Shown here: piece after piece, positions 1 through 8,229 of the stretch
Numbering within the stretch: position 1 is the first letter of the stretch
How the letters are laid out: each line of letters begins with the position of its first letter
NCBI RefSeq assembly: GCF_016862375.1
Contig: NZ_BOMV01000104.1
Location: 1 to 64,000, forward strand
Direction: 5' to 3'
From: Paractinoplanes rishiriensis
GTDB taxonomy: Bacteria > Actinomycetota > Actinomycetes > Mycobacteriales > Micromonosporaceae
DNA length: 64,000 nucleotides
Made by a program: the position numbers and the translations under genes
The notes under the pieces: generated by a model
Told to the model about the DNA's origin: nothing
Database searches by the model: none
The model's input: the letters and a program-made list of their open reading frames with translations, nothing else

Positions 1-11
1 CTTTGCGTGCC

Positions 12-1064
12 CTACACCGTGGTGGGAGTGCGGGCCGTCGAGGGGCGCGGCCAGACGCAGCCGACGAGGATGGCCAGGATCGGGGCCAGCGAGAGGATGG
101 CGAGCGGCTCGGCGCCGTAGATGACGAAGCCGCCCCAGTACACCGAGGGACCGGTGCCGTTGCGATGGGTGTTGGCCAGCAGCGAGCCGGTCGAGGTGGG
201 GATGTTGCCCAGGCAGGCCGGGCCGAGCATCAGCAGCGTGGCCACGCAGAGCCGCGAGTACGTCCGCTGCGCGGCCGGGCCGTAGCGGCGCATGCGCTTG
301 GCGGTGTACAACCCGAGCAGCGCGGCGAGCAGGGCGCCGGTCACCCCGCCGGCGACGGTCGCAGCCAGGTGACCGCGCGGCTCGGCCCACATCACGTCGA
401 CGCCCAGCGCCGGGTCCATCCGCACCACGGCGAGGTAACCGGCACGGGTGCCGACCACCTCCACCGTCGTGGTCGACGAGGTCTCCGGCCCGTACCGCTC
501 GACCGTGGTGCGCACGTGGTGCCAGCCATGTGCGCGCATCCTCTCCTGGACGGCGGCGGCAACCTCCTGGTAGCCGGCGTTCTGGGGCACGATGCCGTCG
601 ACGTGCGCCCGGCCGGCCCGCACGCCGGTGCCGCCGTGCAGGGTGTTTCTGCTGTACGGATTCCAGAAGGTGTGCCGCCCGTAGTGGTAGGCCTTGTCAC
701 CGGCCTGGCCCGGCAGGACCGTGCGCGCCAGGCTGACCGCGGTGGCCTTGTCGGGCGCCAGCGGGTCCACGCTCCGCCAGGCCAGCCAGGAGCCCAGCGC
801 GATGCCGCTCAGCCCGCCCAGCACGGCGGCGAACGCCGCGACGACGAACGCCCGGCGCCCGAACTCGGCGACCCGCCGGCCGAGGCCGTGCCGCACCAGC
901 ACGGCCACTTCGCGGGCGGCCGGCCGTGACCGGCCGGGATCCGCGGCGTCGAGCAGCGTCGCGAGGATCTCTTCCGCACGCTCCCGGCGGTACGTCCGCG
1001 GGTAGGCCGACAGCCACCGGCGGTACCTACGGGCCAGGTGCTCGGCAGGGGCGCCGTCGGGCAT
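12..1064 (-). CDS. Multi-pass membrane protein downstream of PadR
   Basis: A 350-residue protein of unknown function. The N-terminal ~65 residues are Arg-rich and cytosolic-looking, resembling the start of actinobacterial membrane proteins that sit beside PadR genes. Four hydrophobic stretches follow: one after residue ~70, one near the middle, and two in the last third. Between the first and second lies a ~130-residue segment with Tyr/Trp/His-containing patches that could be extracytoplasmic. It starts with ATG 27 bp after the PadR stop codon on the same strand, so the two genes are probably co-transcribed and this is the likely target or partner of the regulator. The gene lies entirely inside the window, with its stop near the left edge. 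I do not recognise a catalytic motif. Confidence 0.8.
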   Translation of the reverse strand: MPDGAPAEHLARRYRRWLSAYPRTYRRERAEEILATLLDAADPGRSRPAAREVAVLVRHGLGRRVAEFGRRAFVVAAFAAVLGGLSGIALGSWLAWRSVDPLAPDKATAVSLARTVLPGQAGDKAYHYGRHTFWNPYSRNTLHGGTGVRAGRAHVDGIVPQNAGYQEVAAAVQERMRAHGWHHVRTTVERYGPETSSTTTVEVVGTRAGYLAVVRMDPALGVDVMWAEPRGHLAATVAGGVTGALLAALLGLYTAKRMRRYGPAAQRTYSRLCVATLLMLGPACLGNIPTSTGSLLANTHRNGTGPSVYWGGFVIYGAEPLAILSLAPILAILVGCVWPRPSTARTPTTV

Positions 1065-1091
1065 GCGGCTCTCCTCGGTGGTCGATGGGGG

Positions 1092-1433
1092 TCAGGCGAG
1101 GCCGGGTGCACCGGCGGGACCGGCACCGCGCAGCCGCTGGGTGATCATCCGTGCGTCGCGGTGCATCTGCTCGGCCTCGGCGGCCAGCGCGGAGGCACCC
1201 GGACCGGTGAGGCGGTAGTACCGGCGGAGCCGGCCGCCGACCGTCTCCTCCCGGTCGACCTCGACCAGACCCTCGTCAGTGAGCCGGTCGAGTGCCGCGT
1301 ACAGGGTGCCGGCGGCCAGGCGCACCGTCTCATCCGACAGCCGCGACACTTCCTTGATCACCGCGTACCCGTGCAACGGACCCGTGGCCAGCGCCGACAG
1401 GATCAGAAGACTCGGTCGCCGTATGCCCGCCAT
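1092..1433 (-). CDS. PadR-family transcriptional regulator
   Basis: A 113-residue regulator. The PadR winged helix is clear: the LLILSAL...GPLHGYAVIKEV helix region, then the AAGTLYAALDRL recognition helix, the LVEVD wing start and a RRYYRLT strand. The C-terminal helix is short, as in PadR subfamily 2. I chose the ATG giving MAGIRRPS; another in-frame ATG lies 21 bp upstream at 1454 and would add MNCILSA. The gene runs into the membrane protein at 12-1064 and is divergent from the GGDEF/EAL gene at 1539. Members of this family bind their own promoter, usually as ligand-responsive repressors. The effector here is unknown. Confidence 0.9.
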   Translation of the reverse strand: MAGIRRPSLLILSALATGPLHGYAVIKEVSRLSDETVRLAAGTLYAALDRLTDEGLVEVDREETVGGRLRRYYRLTGPGASALAAEAEQMHRDARMITQRLRGAGPAGAPGLA

Positions 1434-1501
1434 GGCGCTCAATATACAGTTCATCGAGCTATCCGCCAGACCGCGGAGCAGCCCGGCGACACCGCATCCG
1501 C

Positions 1502-1518
1502 ACCGTTTCTGCAACGGT
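1502..1518. promoter_or_regulatory. Short inverted repeat in the PadR / GGDEF-EAL intergenic region
   Basis: ACCGTT-N5-AACGGT, a perfect 6-bp-arm inverted repeat. It lies 20 bp before the GTG of the GGDEF/EAL gene and within the divergent control region shared with padR. It could be an operator or a small hairpin in the leader. No binding protein can be named from sequence. Confidence 0.3.
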
Positions 1519-1538
1519 GATCTGGTGCGATTGACGGC

Positions 1539-3758
1539 GTGACGCAACACAGCGCGTATCGGTGGTACCTCGGTCTCGGCGGGCTGATGCTGGCCGGCGT
1601 GCTGGCCGCGCCACCGCTGGTGCAGCGCGGCCTGATCCTGGTGCTGGCGCTGTCGGTGGCGGCCGCCGTGATCGTGGGCATCCGCCGGTACCGGCCGGTC
1701 TGGTCCCGGCCCTGGTGGTTGGTGGTGGCGACGGTCGGCGTGTCGATGGGCGCGAACCTGGGGTGGGCGCTGGCGACGACACCCGCCGGGGTGCCGCGCT
1801 TTCCGTCCGTGGGCGACCTGTGCTACACGCTTTCGATGACGCTGCTGGCTGCCAGCGTCTACTGGTGGATCCGGCCGGGCCGGTACCGCGGCGGAATGAT
1901 CGACGCGGCCATCGCGCTGACCGGTTTCGGTGCCGTCGTCTGGGTGTTCGTGCTGACGCCGCTGCTGTTCGACGGCCGGGCCACCGGTTTGCGGCTGGGC
2001 AGCTATCTCGCGTACATCTGCCTTGATCTGTTGATTTTTGCCTTCACGGTCCGGGTCGCGGTGATCTCGCGGGTGCGCACGGTGGCGTACCGGCTGATGG
2101 TTGGCGCCTCGACCCTGTGGGTGCTGACCGACACGGTGTACTACGCCGGGCTGTTCGGTGGCGCCTACCGGCCTGCCGCCTGGGCGATGGTGGGCTGGCT
2201 GACGGCCTACGTGCTGGTCGGCGCGGCCGCGCTGCACCCGTCCATGGCCCGCAGCACCGGAAGCATGCCGCGCAACGCTGCCCTGATGTCGCGCACCCGG
2301 CTGGCCGGCTACGTCACGCTCACCATGCTGATCGCCGGGCTGAGTGTCTACGGGTTCCAGAACGCCCGCCCGGCTCACCAGACCGTGCAGCTGATGGTGA
2401 TGCTGGGCATCGGCTGCACCACGTCGGTGCTGCTGATCGCCCGGCTCGCGCACCTCGGCGGGGCCCTCAACCGGCGCGCGTACGTCGACCCGCTGACCGG
2501 ACTGGGCAACCGCGCCGCACTGCAGACCCACCTGCACCGCCGCGCCACCGACGAGCGGGTGCTGCTGGTGGTGGACCTCGACGGCTTCCGGGAGATCAAC
2601 GCCGCCTTCGGTCATCAGGTCGGCGACGCCGTACTGGTGGAGACCGGTCACCGCCTGCGCGCGGTGGCACCCAGCGATGCCGTGGTGGTCCGGCTCGACG
2701 CCGACGCCTTCGCCGTGCTGACCAGCGGCGGCGAAGCGGTCTTCCACCGCCTCGCCGAGCAGTTGCTGCGGGCGATCGCCGAGCCCTACCCGACCACCGG
2801 ACTGACCAGCCGCCGGGTGCAGGCGGTCATCGGCGGCGTGGCGGTCATCGCCGGCGGCGACGGCAGCACGGCCCTCCGCGACGCGGATCTGGCTCTCAAC
2901 GACGCCCGCAGCGAGGGCAACCGGGCGGCCCTCTTCGATCCCAGCGCCTACGCGCAGTGGAAGGCGAACCGTGACATGGTCGCCGAGCTGCAGCACGCGG
3001 TCGCGGCCGGCGAGTTCAGCGTGCACTACCAGCCGATCGTCGACCTCGACACGGGCGCCGTCGTGGCCGCCGAGGCCCTGCTGCGCTGGACCCGCGGCGA
3101 CGGCACGTCCGTGCCCCCGGGTCTGTTCATCCCGCTCGCGGAGCAGAGCGGGGAGATCACCGCCATCGGCGACTGGGTGATCGGGCAGGTCTGCACCGAC
3201 CTGTACGAGCTGTGGAACGCCCATCAGCTGCCCGTCACGGTGAACGTGTCGGCGCATCAGCTGCGGGACCACCTCTTCGCCGACCGTCTGCTCAGCCGGC
3301 TGGAGCGTACCGGCCTGCCCGGGACGGCCCTGATCGTCGAGATCACCGAAACGGTGCTGATGACCACGGTGACCGACGCCGCCAGCACCATCCTGCAGTT
3401 GCAGCAGTTGCGGGCGCACGGTGTCCGGATAGCCGTGGACGACTTCGGCACCGGCTACTCGTCCCTGGCCTACCTGCGCGAACTTCCGGTGGACATCCTG
3501 AAGATGGACGGCTCGTTCACCTCCCAGCAGATCGAAAACGGCGGGCCACAGGAAATCGCCTTCGTCCGCACGATCGTCGATCTGGGGCGGAGCCTGAATC
3601 TGCTGACGCTGGCCGAGGCGGTGGAGACGCCGGCACAGGCGGAGCGGTTGCGGCAGCTGGGTTGCCACCTCGCGCAGGGATACCACTTCGCGCGGCCGGC
3701 CCCGATCGGAAAGCTGTACGACCTGCTGGCCGCCCAGAGTTCCCGTACCGCTGTGTGA
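1539..3758 (+). CDS. Membrane-anchored c-di-GMP phosphodiesterase with degenerate GGDEF and intact EAL domains
   Basis: A 739-residue signalling protein starting at GTG. Residues ~1-300 form 8-9 hydrophobic segments, a probable sensory membrane domain. A GGDEF-family domain follows from about 316 (DPLTGLGNR), but the GGDEF signature at about 387 reads DADAF, so cyclase activity is unlikely. The EAL domain (~490-735) keeps EAL at ~511, the VNVSAHQL and EITE motifs, DDFGTGYSSL at ~633 with the two metal Asp, and the AEAVET glutamate. It should therefore hydrolyse c-di-GMP to pGpG at the inner face of the membrane. The gene stands alone, divergent from padR and convergent with the deacetylase, separated from the latter by a strong terminator. 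c-di-GMP turnover next to an exopolysaccharide operon is suggestive, but the link is inference. Confidence 0.92.
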   Translation: MTQHSAYRWYLGLGGLMLAGVLAAPPLVQRGLILVLALSVAAAVIVGIRRYRPVWSRPWWLVVATVGVSMGANLGWALATTPAGVPRFPSVGDLCYTLSMTLLAASVYWWIRPGRYRGGMIDAAIALTGFGAVVWVFVLTPLLFDGRATGLRLGSYLAYICLDLLIFAFTVRVAVISRVRTVAYRLMVGASTLWVLTDTVYYAGLFGGAYRPAAWAMVGWLTAYVLVGAAALHPSMARSTGSMPRNAALMSRTRLAGYVTLTMLIAGLSVYGFQNARPAHQTVQLMVMLGIGCTTSVLLIARLAHLGGALNRRAYVDPLTGLGNRAALQTHLHRRATDERVLLVVDLDGFREINAAFGHQVGDAVLVETGHRLRAVAPSDAVVVRLDADAFAVLTSGGEAVFHRLAEQLLRAIAEPYPTTGLTSRRVQAVIGGVAVIAGGDGSTALRDADLALNDARSEGNRAALFDPSAYAQWKANRDMVAELQHAVAAGEFSVHYQPIVDLDTGAVVAAEALLRWTRGDGTSVPPGLFIPLAEQSGEITAIGDWVIGQVCTDLYELWNAHQLPVTVNVSAHQLRDHLFADRLLSRLERTGLPGTALIVEITETVLMTTVTDAASTILQLQQLRAHGVRIAVDDFGTGYSSLAYLRELPVDILKMDGSFTSQQIENGGPQEIAFVRTIVDLGRSLNLLTLAEAVETPAQAERLRQLGCHLAQGYHFARPAPIGKLYDLLAAQSSRTAV

Positions 3759-3768
3759 CCGACACGAC

Positions 3769-3798
3769 GGAGCACCCCCACGCAGGTGGGGGTGCTCC
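3769..3798. terminator. Bidirectional terminator hairpin
   Basis: A perfect 13-bp stem (GGAGCACCCCCAC pairing with GTGGGGGTGCTCC) around a GCAG loop. It lies between the convergent stops of the EAL gene and the deacetylase. There is no long T-tract, which is usual in high-GC actinomycetes. Confidence 0.85.
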
Positions 3799-3809
3799 GG
3801 TGGCTCGCC

Positions 3810-5669
3810 TCAGTTGGCGATCATGCTGTAGTTGTCGGTGGTCAGCGTGCCGACGCTGGGCAGCGTCAGGCCGAAGCTCACCGCCCTGGTGCCGGCCGGC
3901 ACCGCCGGCGTGGTCCAGGTGGCCCGGGCGTACGCCGCCGAGGCGGCGAAGACCGGGCTCTGGGTCCAGTACGCCCAGGTCCCGGTGGTGGCGTCCTGGC
4001 GGTACAGGGTGATGAAGGTGGGCGCGTTCGACTTGTACGACACCGCCAGGTTGTAGGTCTTGCCGACCGTCACCAGCGGTGCGCAGTTGGTGCTGTCGAA
4101 GGTCGGGATCAGCTTGGCGTCGCCGCTGGTCAGGCTGGTGATCGTCAGGCGCTGCGCGAAGCCGCCGTCGGCCGCGTCGGTCACCCGGGACCAGGCCGGC
4201 GTGTTGGTACCGTAGCCGGCTCCGGCCCAGCACTGCGGGAAGCCGTCGGCGCCCGGCGTCTCCAGCGACGGGTTTTTGAGCGCGTTCACGCCGACCGGGA
4301 CGGTGACCGGTGCGGTGTCGGCGAAGCCGTAGTCGTCGGTGGTCAGCGTGCCCACGCTGTCGATGGTCAGGCCGAAGCTGGCCGCTACCGCGTCGGTGGG
4401 CGGCACCGGGCTCACCCAGGCGGCCCGGGTCCAGTTGGTGGCCGCTGCCAGGCGCGGGCTCTGCGTCCAGTAGCTCCACTGGCCGAGGGCGTTGCGCTTG
4501 TACAGGGTGAAGAACACCGGCACGGTCGACTTGTACCAGGTGCTCGCCTCGTACGTGCGGCCCTGGGCGACCTGCGACGAGCACTGCCCGAGGTCGAAGG
4601 TGGGCACCAGTTTGGCGTCGCCGTCGGTGCGGCTGGTCACCGTGATGCGCGAGGCAAAGGTGCCGGTGCGGCCGCCGGTCACCCGGGTCTGGGTGGCGGT
4701 GTTGGTGCCGAAGCCGGCCGACGAGAAGCAGGACGGCAGGTTCGGGTCGCTCGTGCTGACCGTCTCGAGCGACGGGTTACGGACCGTGTTGACGCCGGGC
4801 GCGCCCGGTGCCAGCGCCGGTGCGGGTGCGACGGCCGGCTTGACCGCGCCGCCGACCACCTGGTGCACGGTCCGCACCGAGGTCCTGATCAGGATCGACG
4901 AGCGGGGCCGCAGCCAGGACAGGAACTGCTCGAAGAGGGCCGGCGAGATGGACTCGGCCGGGCAGGAGGTCGCGCAGATGTGGTGCAGGTTGAGCGGCAG
5001 CCAGCCGCCGTTGACCTCGGCCCGCTGCACGAGCGTCTGCAACTGCGCGAGGGTCCAGGTGTTGGTGATGTCCGCCGGCGTCCGCAGGTTGTACGCGTTC
5101 GCCGGCGGAATGCTCTCGGAGGTCGGGCAGTCCGCGCAGTCGCTGGGCGAACGCAGCTCACCCACGCCGCGGGCGGAGTTGTACCCGCACGTGCGGGCAA
5201 CCGCCTCGATGGCGGGGGTGGAGGCGGCGAACGGGTACGCCAGCGAGGTGACCGCGTAGCCCCAGGACAGCAGCTGGTTGCGGTCCTGGCAGATCTGGCG
5301 GTTCTGTTCCTCGGGCGCCAGCGTCGTCAGGTTCTGGTGCGTCGCCGTGTGCCCGCCGATCTCGTGGCCCCGGGCCTTCAGGCCGTCGAGTTCGGTGCGC
5401 GTCATGTATCCCGGCGAACCCACCAGCGCCGAGTTGATGTAGAACGTGCCCACCATGCCGTACTTCTCGAGCAGGGTCTTGGCGGTCAGCTGGTTGGTGA
5501 CCCCGTCGTCGAAGGTGAAGGTCACCGTCAGCGGCCGCAGGAACGACGCCTCCGCGCGGGCCGGTTGGAATGCCACGTAGAGCACCGCCGCAAGGGCCAA
5601 GGTCATTGCCACGACCCTCATCCCCACCCCTGGGCTATGGCTTCTTACGAGGGTTGACTGCGCCCGCAC
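3810..5669 (-). CDS. Secreted polysaccharide deacetylase (NodB/CE4) with two C-terminal beta-modules
   Basis: A 619-residue exported protein. I chose GTG at 5669 because AAAGGGG sits 6 nt upstream; an internal ATG at 5621 with GGGGTGGGG is an alternative. A hydrophobic signal segment ends near ARAEA. The NodB domain follows: TFTFDDG (~53, catalytic and metal Asp), HTATH (~107, metal His pair) and LAYPFA. It should remove N- or O-acetyl groups from a cell-surface polymer. Residues ~291-455 and ~460-619 are two copies of one ~160-residue module. Both begin VN(T/A)(V/L)(R/K)NPSLE and both contain GDAKL(V/I)PTFD, YWTQSP and VGTLTTD(D/N)Y, typical of carbohydrate-binding jelly-rolls. It sits divergently beside the exopolysaccharide operon, so the product of that operon is a reasonable substrate guess. 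Confidence 0.9.
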   Translation of the reverse strand: MRAQSTLVRSHSPGVGMRVVAMTLALAAVLYVAFQPARAEASFLRPLTVTFTFDDGVTNQLTAKTLLEKYGMVGTFYINSALVGSPGYMTRTELDGLKARGHEIGGHTATHQNLTTLAPEEQNRQICQDRNQLLSWGYAVTSLAYPFAASTPAIEAVARTCGYNSARGVGELRSPSDCADCPTSESIPPANAYNLRTPADITNTWTLAQLQTLVQRAEVNGGWLPLNLHHICATSCPAESISPALFEQFLSWLRPRSSILIRTSVRTVHQVVGGAVKPAVAPAPALAPGAPGVNTVRNPSLETVSTSDPNLPSCFSSAGFGTNTATQTRVTGGRTGTFASRITVTSRTDGDAKLVPTFDLGQCSSQVAQGRTYEASTWYKSTVPVFFTLYKRNALGQWSYWTQSPRLAAATNWTRAAWVSPVPPTDAVAASFGLTIDSVGTLTTDDYGFADTAPVTVPVGVNALKNPSLETPGADGFPQCWAGAGYGTNTPAWSRVTDAADGGFAQRLTITSLTSGDAKLIPTFDSTNCAPLVTVGKTYNLAVSYKSNAPTFITLYRQDATTGTWAYWTQSPVFAASAAYARATWTTPAVPAGTRAVSFGLTLPSVGTLTTDNYSMIAN

Positions 5670-5868
5670 GGCGGCCCCTTTCGATATTTCCCCGGATTTC
5701 CCGAGGACTCTTTCATCACTGACGTCGTCTGTCAGTAAACGAAAGGGCGATACCGGGCCGCCTTTTGGATACGCACCTCAGGAGTAAAAATCCAGCTCAC
5801 AGGCTCACTTCTGCATCACCAGGCCCTCTCTTTAATCCATTTTCGTCGAACTAAAGGAGATTGGCCGA
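5670..5868. other. Divergent control region upstream of the exopolysaccharide operon
   Basis: About 200 bp that is visibly more A/T-rich than its surroundings, separating the deacetylase start from the leader ORF of the operon. It holds the inverted repeat at 5718-5736 and probably both promoters. I could not fix -35/-10 pairs with confidence. Confidence 0.5.
5718..5736. promoter_or_regulatory. Inverted repeat ACTGAC-N7-GTCAGT
   Basis: A perfect 6-bp-arm dyad with a 7-nt centre, 49 bp upstream of the deacetylase start and ~150 bp upstream of the leader ORF. Size and position fit an operator for a dimeric regulator acting on one or both divergent units. No regulator gene in the window can be matched to it. 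Confidence 0.4.
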
Positions 5869-5967
5869 ATGGATGAATCATCAGCACGGTCAGTCGGTTG
5901 GCGTCCGCCCGCCGACCGCCAAATATTGCTCCGCGGAAGCGTTTTGCCGTGCGGGGTGATGACGTAG
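5869..5967 (+). CDS. Candidate 32-residue leader ORF of the exopolysaccharide operon
   Basis: An ATG preceded at 8 nt by AAAGGAGA (5853-5860), the strongest Shine-Dalgarno sequence in this intergenic region. The ORF runs 32 codons to TAG at 5965. The peptide begins MDESSARSVGW, is polar with several Arg and one Cys, and has no membrane segment. The stop lies 16 bp before the next ATG, whose own GGAGGG overlaps the gap, so translational coupling is possible. No homologue is known to me. It could be a small protein, a regulatory leader peptide, or a chance ORF behind a real ribosome site. Confidence 0.45.
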   Translation: MDESSARSVGWRPPADRQILLRGSVLPCGVMT

Positions 5968-5983
5968 GCCGGAGGGAACATTG

Positions 5984-7084
5984 ATGGGGACAGGTATTCG
6001 CGTCGGCGTGATCGGTGTCGGCTATTGGGGGGCGAAACAGCTGCGGGTCATGCGAGGTACGCCGGGCGTGTCGAGCGTCGTGGCGGTGGATGCCCGCATC
6101 GAGCACCTGCCAGACCTGGCGCACCTGGTCGCGGAGGGGCGTGGATTCACCTCGTTGCAGGCCGCGCTGCCGCACGTCGACGCGTTCGTCATCGCGACGC
6201 CGCCGGCCACCCATGCTCACCTCGGCCTGCAGGCGATCGAGGCCGGCAAGCACGTCCTGATCGAGAAGCCGCTGGCCACCACCACGGCGGACGCGCTGCT
6301 GCTGATCGCGGCCGCCCGCGAAGCCGGTGTCACGCTGATGGTCGGCCACACCTTCGAGTACAACGCCGCGGTGTGGATGCTGCGGGACCTGGTGCAGTCC
6401 CGCGAGCTCGGCGATCTCTACCACCTGACCAGCTCGCGGCTGAACATGGGTCTCTACCAGAGCGACGTCAACGTCGTCTTCGACCTGGCGCCGCACGACG
6501 TCTCGATCGCCAACCACGTACTCGGTCAGGCACCCAGCTCGGTGACCGCGTGGGGTTCGCACCACGTCGACCCGACCTTCGAGGACGTGGCCTTCCTGCG
6601 GCTCGACTACGCCGATCTCGGCGCGCACGCGACGATCCACGTCAGCTGGCTCGACCCGGTGAAGACCCGCCGGATCACCGCGGTCGGCTCCAAGAAGATG
6701 GCGGTGTACGACGACACGGCCGAGGAGCGGATCCGGATCCACGACAAGGCCGTGCTGCTGCCGGACGCCGGGTCGCCGGCGCGCAAGCAGTACCACCAGG
6801 GCGCCATCACCTCGCCGCCGATCGCCTTCGACGAGCCGCTCGCCGTGCAGGCGCGGCACTTCGTGGATTGTGCCGTCACCGGCGCGACGCCGCGCACCGA
6901 CGGCGCCAACGGGCTGGCCGTCGTGCAGGTCATCGAGGCCGCGCAGCTCTCGCTGGCCGAGGAACGCCGGGTGCAGCTCGACGAGATCCTGACCCGCAGC
7001 CTCCCGCACTCCGTGGCCGCTCTCATTCCGACGCCCGTCCCCTCGCAGCGCAACGGCAAGGTTCTCCGCACGTTCGCCAGCTGA
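5984..7084 (+). CDS. Gfo/Idh/MocA-family sugar oxidoreductase, amino-sugar precursor pathway
   Basis: 366 residues from ATG at 5984 (GGAGGG 7 nt upstream; a TTG codon directly before it is the only alternative). The N-terminal Rossmann fold shows GVIGVGYWG for NAD(P). The family EKP motif (IEKPLATT) is near residue 90, and DLAPHDVSI supplies the active-site His. In established pathways such as WlbA/WbpB, enzymes of this group oxidise C3 of a UDP-HexNAc(A) to the 3-keto sugar. The next two genes, a PLP aminotransferase and a hexapeptide acetyltransferase, are the expected following steps. Together they would make a UDP-activated 3-acetamido sugar. The exact substrate cannot be read from sequence. 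Confidence 0.9.
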   Translation: MGTGIRVGVIGVGYWGAKQLRVMRGTPGVSSVVAVDARIEHLPDLAHLVAEGRGFTSLQAALPHVDAFVIATPPATHAHLGLQAIEAGKHVLIEKPLATTTADALLLIAAAREAGVTLMVGHTFEYNAAVWMLRDLVQSRELGDLYHLTSSRLNMGLYQSDVNVVFDLAPHDVSIANHVLGQAPSSVTAWGSHHVDPTFEDVAFLRLDYADLGAHATIHVSWLDPVKTRRITAVGSKKMAVYDDTAEERIRIHDKAVLLPDAGSPARKQYHQGAITSPPIAFDEPLAVQARHFVDCAVTGATPRTDGANGLAVVQVIEAAQLSLAEERRVQLDEILTRSLPHSVAALIPTPVPSQRNGKVLRTFAS

Positions 7085-7107
7085 CGCCGACAGACAGGAA
7101 GCGCTTC

Positions 7108-8229
7108 ATGTTGAAGGTTCCCTTCACCGACCTCGGCGCGATGGCTCGCGAGACGTGGCCGGACATCGAGATTGATTTCCTCGACGCCGTGCGGAACGCG
7201 CGGTACGTCGGTGGTGCCCCCGTCGAGCAGTTCGAGCAGGACTTCGCCCGCTACTGCGGCACCAGCCACGCGGTCGGCGTGGCCAACGGCACCGACGCGC
7301 TGCAGCTGACCCTGCAGGCACTGGAGGTCGGCGCCGGGGACGAGGTGATCGTGCCGTCGAACACCTTCATCGCGACGGCCGCGGCGGTCGTCCGCGCCGG
7401 TGCGGTGCCGGTCTTCGTCGACGTGGACCCGGACAGCCTGCTGCTGACCGCGGAGATCGTCGAGGCCGCCGTCACGCCCCGCACGAGGGCCGTCATGGTG
7501 GTCCACCTCTACGGCAACATGCCGGACATGGACGCCATCGGCGCCGTCACCGCGCGGGCCGGGATCCACCTCGTCGAGGACGCCGCGCAGGCGCACGGCG
7601 CGGAGTGGCAGGGCCGCCGCGCCGGGTCGTTCGGCATCGCCGGCTGCTTCAGCTTCTACCCGGGCAAGAACCTGGGCGCATTCGGGGACGCCGGCGCCGT
7701 GGTCACCTCGGACGCCGGCCTCGCCACCCGGGTACGCAGCCTGGCCAACCACGGACGCAGCAGCGGCGCGGCGCACTACGAGCACCTTTTCGTGGGCACC
7801 AACAGCCGGCTCGACACCCTGCAGGCGATCGCGCTGTCCGGCAAGCTCGCCCGCAACGAGGAGTGGACCGAGGCGCGGATCGCGCTGGCCACCGGTTACC
7901 GCGATCGGCTGGCCGGCACCGCCGCCCGGCTGACCACCGTCGCGGCACCGGCCCGGCACGTGTACCACCTGATGGTGGTCCGGGTGCCGGATCGGGAACG
8001 CGTCCAGAAACTGCTCGCCGACCGCGAGGTGCAGACCGGGGTGCACTATCCGGTGCCGTGCCATCAGCAGCCGCCGCTGATGCGGTACGCCCGCACGCCG
8101 TTGCCGGTCTGCGAGCGGGCCGCCGGCGAGCAGCTCTCCCTGCCGCTGTTCCCGCACATGACCACCGAGCAGCTGGACCACGTCTGTGCCGCGCTGACCG
8201 ACGCCCTCAACGAGGTGACCGGCCGGTGA
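7108..8229 (+). CDS. DegT/DnrJ/EryC1/StrS-family sugar aminotransferase
   Basis: 373 residues starting at ATG 7108, after AGGAA. This is a classic PLP-dependent sugar aminotransferase: GTDALQLTLQAL phosphate-binding region, EDAAQAHGA with the cofactor Asp, and the Schiff-base Lys at residue 187 in YPGKNLGAFGDAG. It should transfer an amino group, usually from glutamate, to a keto-sugar nucleotide, most plausibly the 3-keto product of the preceding oxidoreductase (the WlbC/WbpE role). It lies 23 bp after that gene, and its TGA overlaps the GTG of the acetyltransferase by 4 bp. Substrate identity is inferred from neighbours only. Confidence 0.93.
   Translation: MLKVPFTDLGAMARETWPDIEIDFLDAVRNARYVGGAPVEQFEQDFARYCGTSHAVGVANGTDALQLTLQALEVGAGDEVIVPSNTFIATAAAVVRAGAVPVFVDVDPDSLLLTAEIVEAAVTPRTRAVMVVHLYGNMPDMDAIGAVTARAGIHLVEDAAQAHGAEWQGRRAGSFGIAGCFSFYPGKNLGAFGDAGAVVTSDAGLATRVRSLANHGRSSGAAHYEHLFVGTNSRLDTLQAIALSGKLARNEEWTEARIALATGYRDRLAGTAARLTTVAAPARHVYHLMVVRVPDRERVQKLLADREVQTGVHYPVPCHQQPPLMRYARTPLPVCERAAGEQLSLPLFPHMTTEQLDHVCAALTDALNEVTGR

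Noticed and set aside
1454-3686. Very long open frame on the minus strand across the GGDEF/EAL gene, in frame with padR
   Set aside because: Its translation is Gln/Arg/Gly/His-rich without domain motifs, as expected for antisense frames in high-GC DNA. Only the last 113 codons are a real gene (padR).
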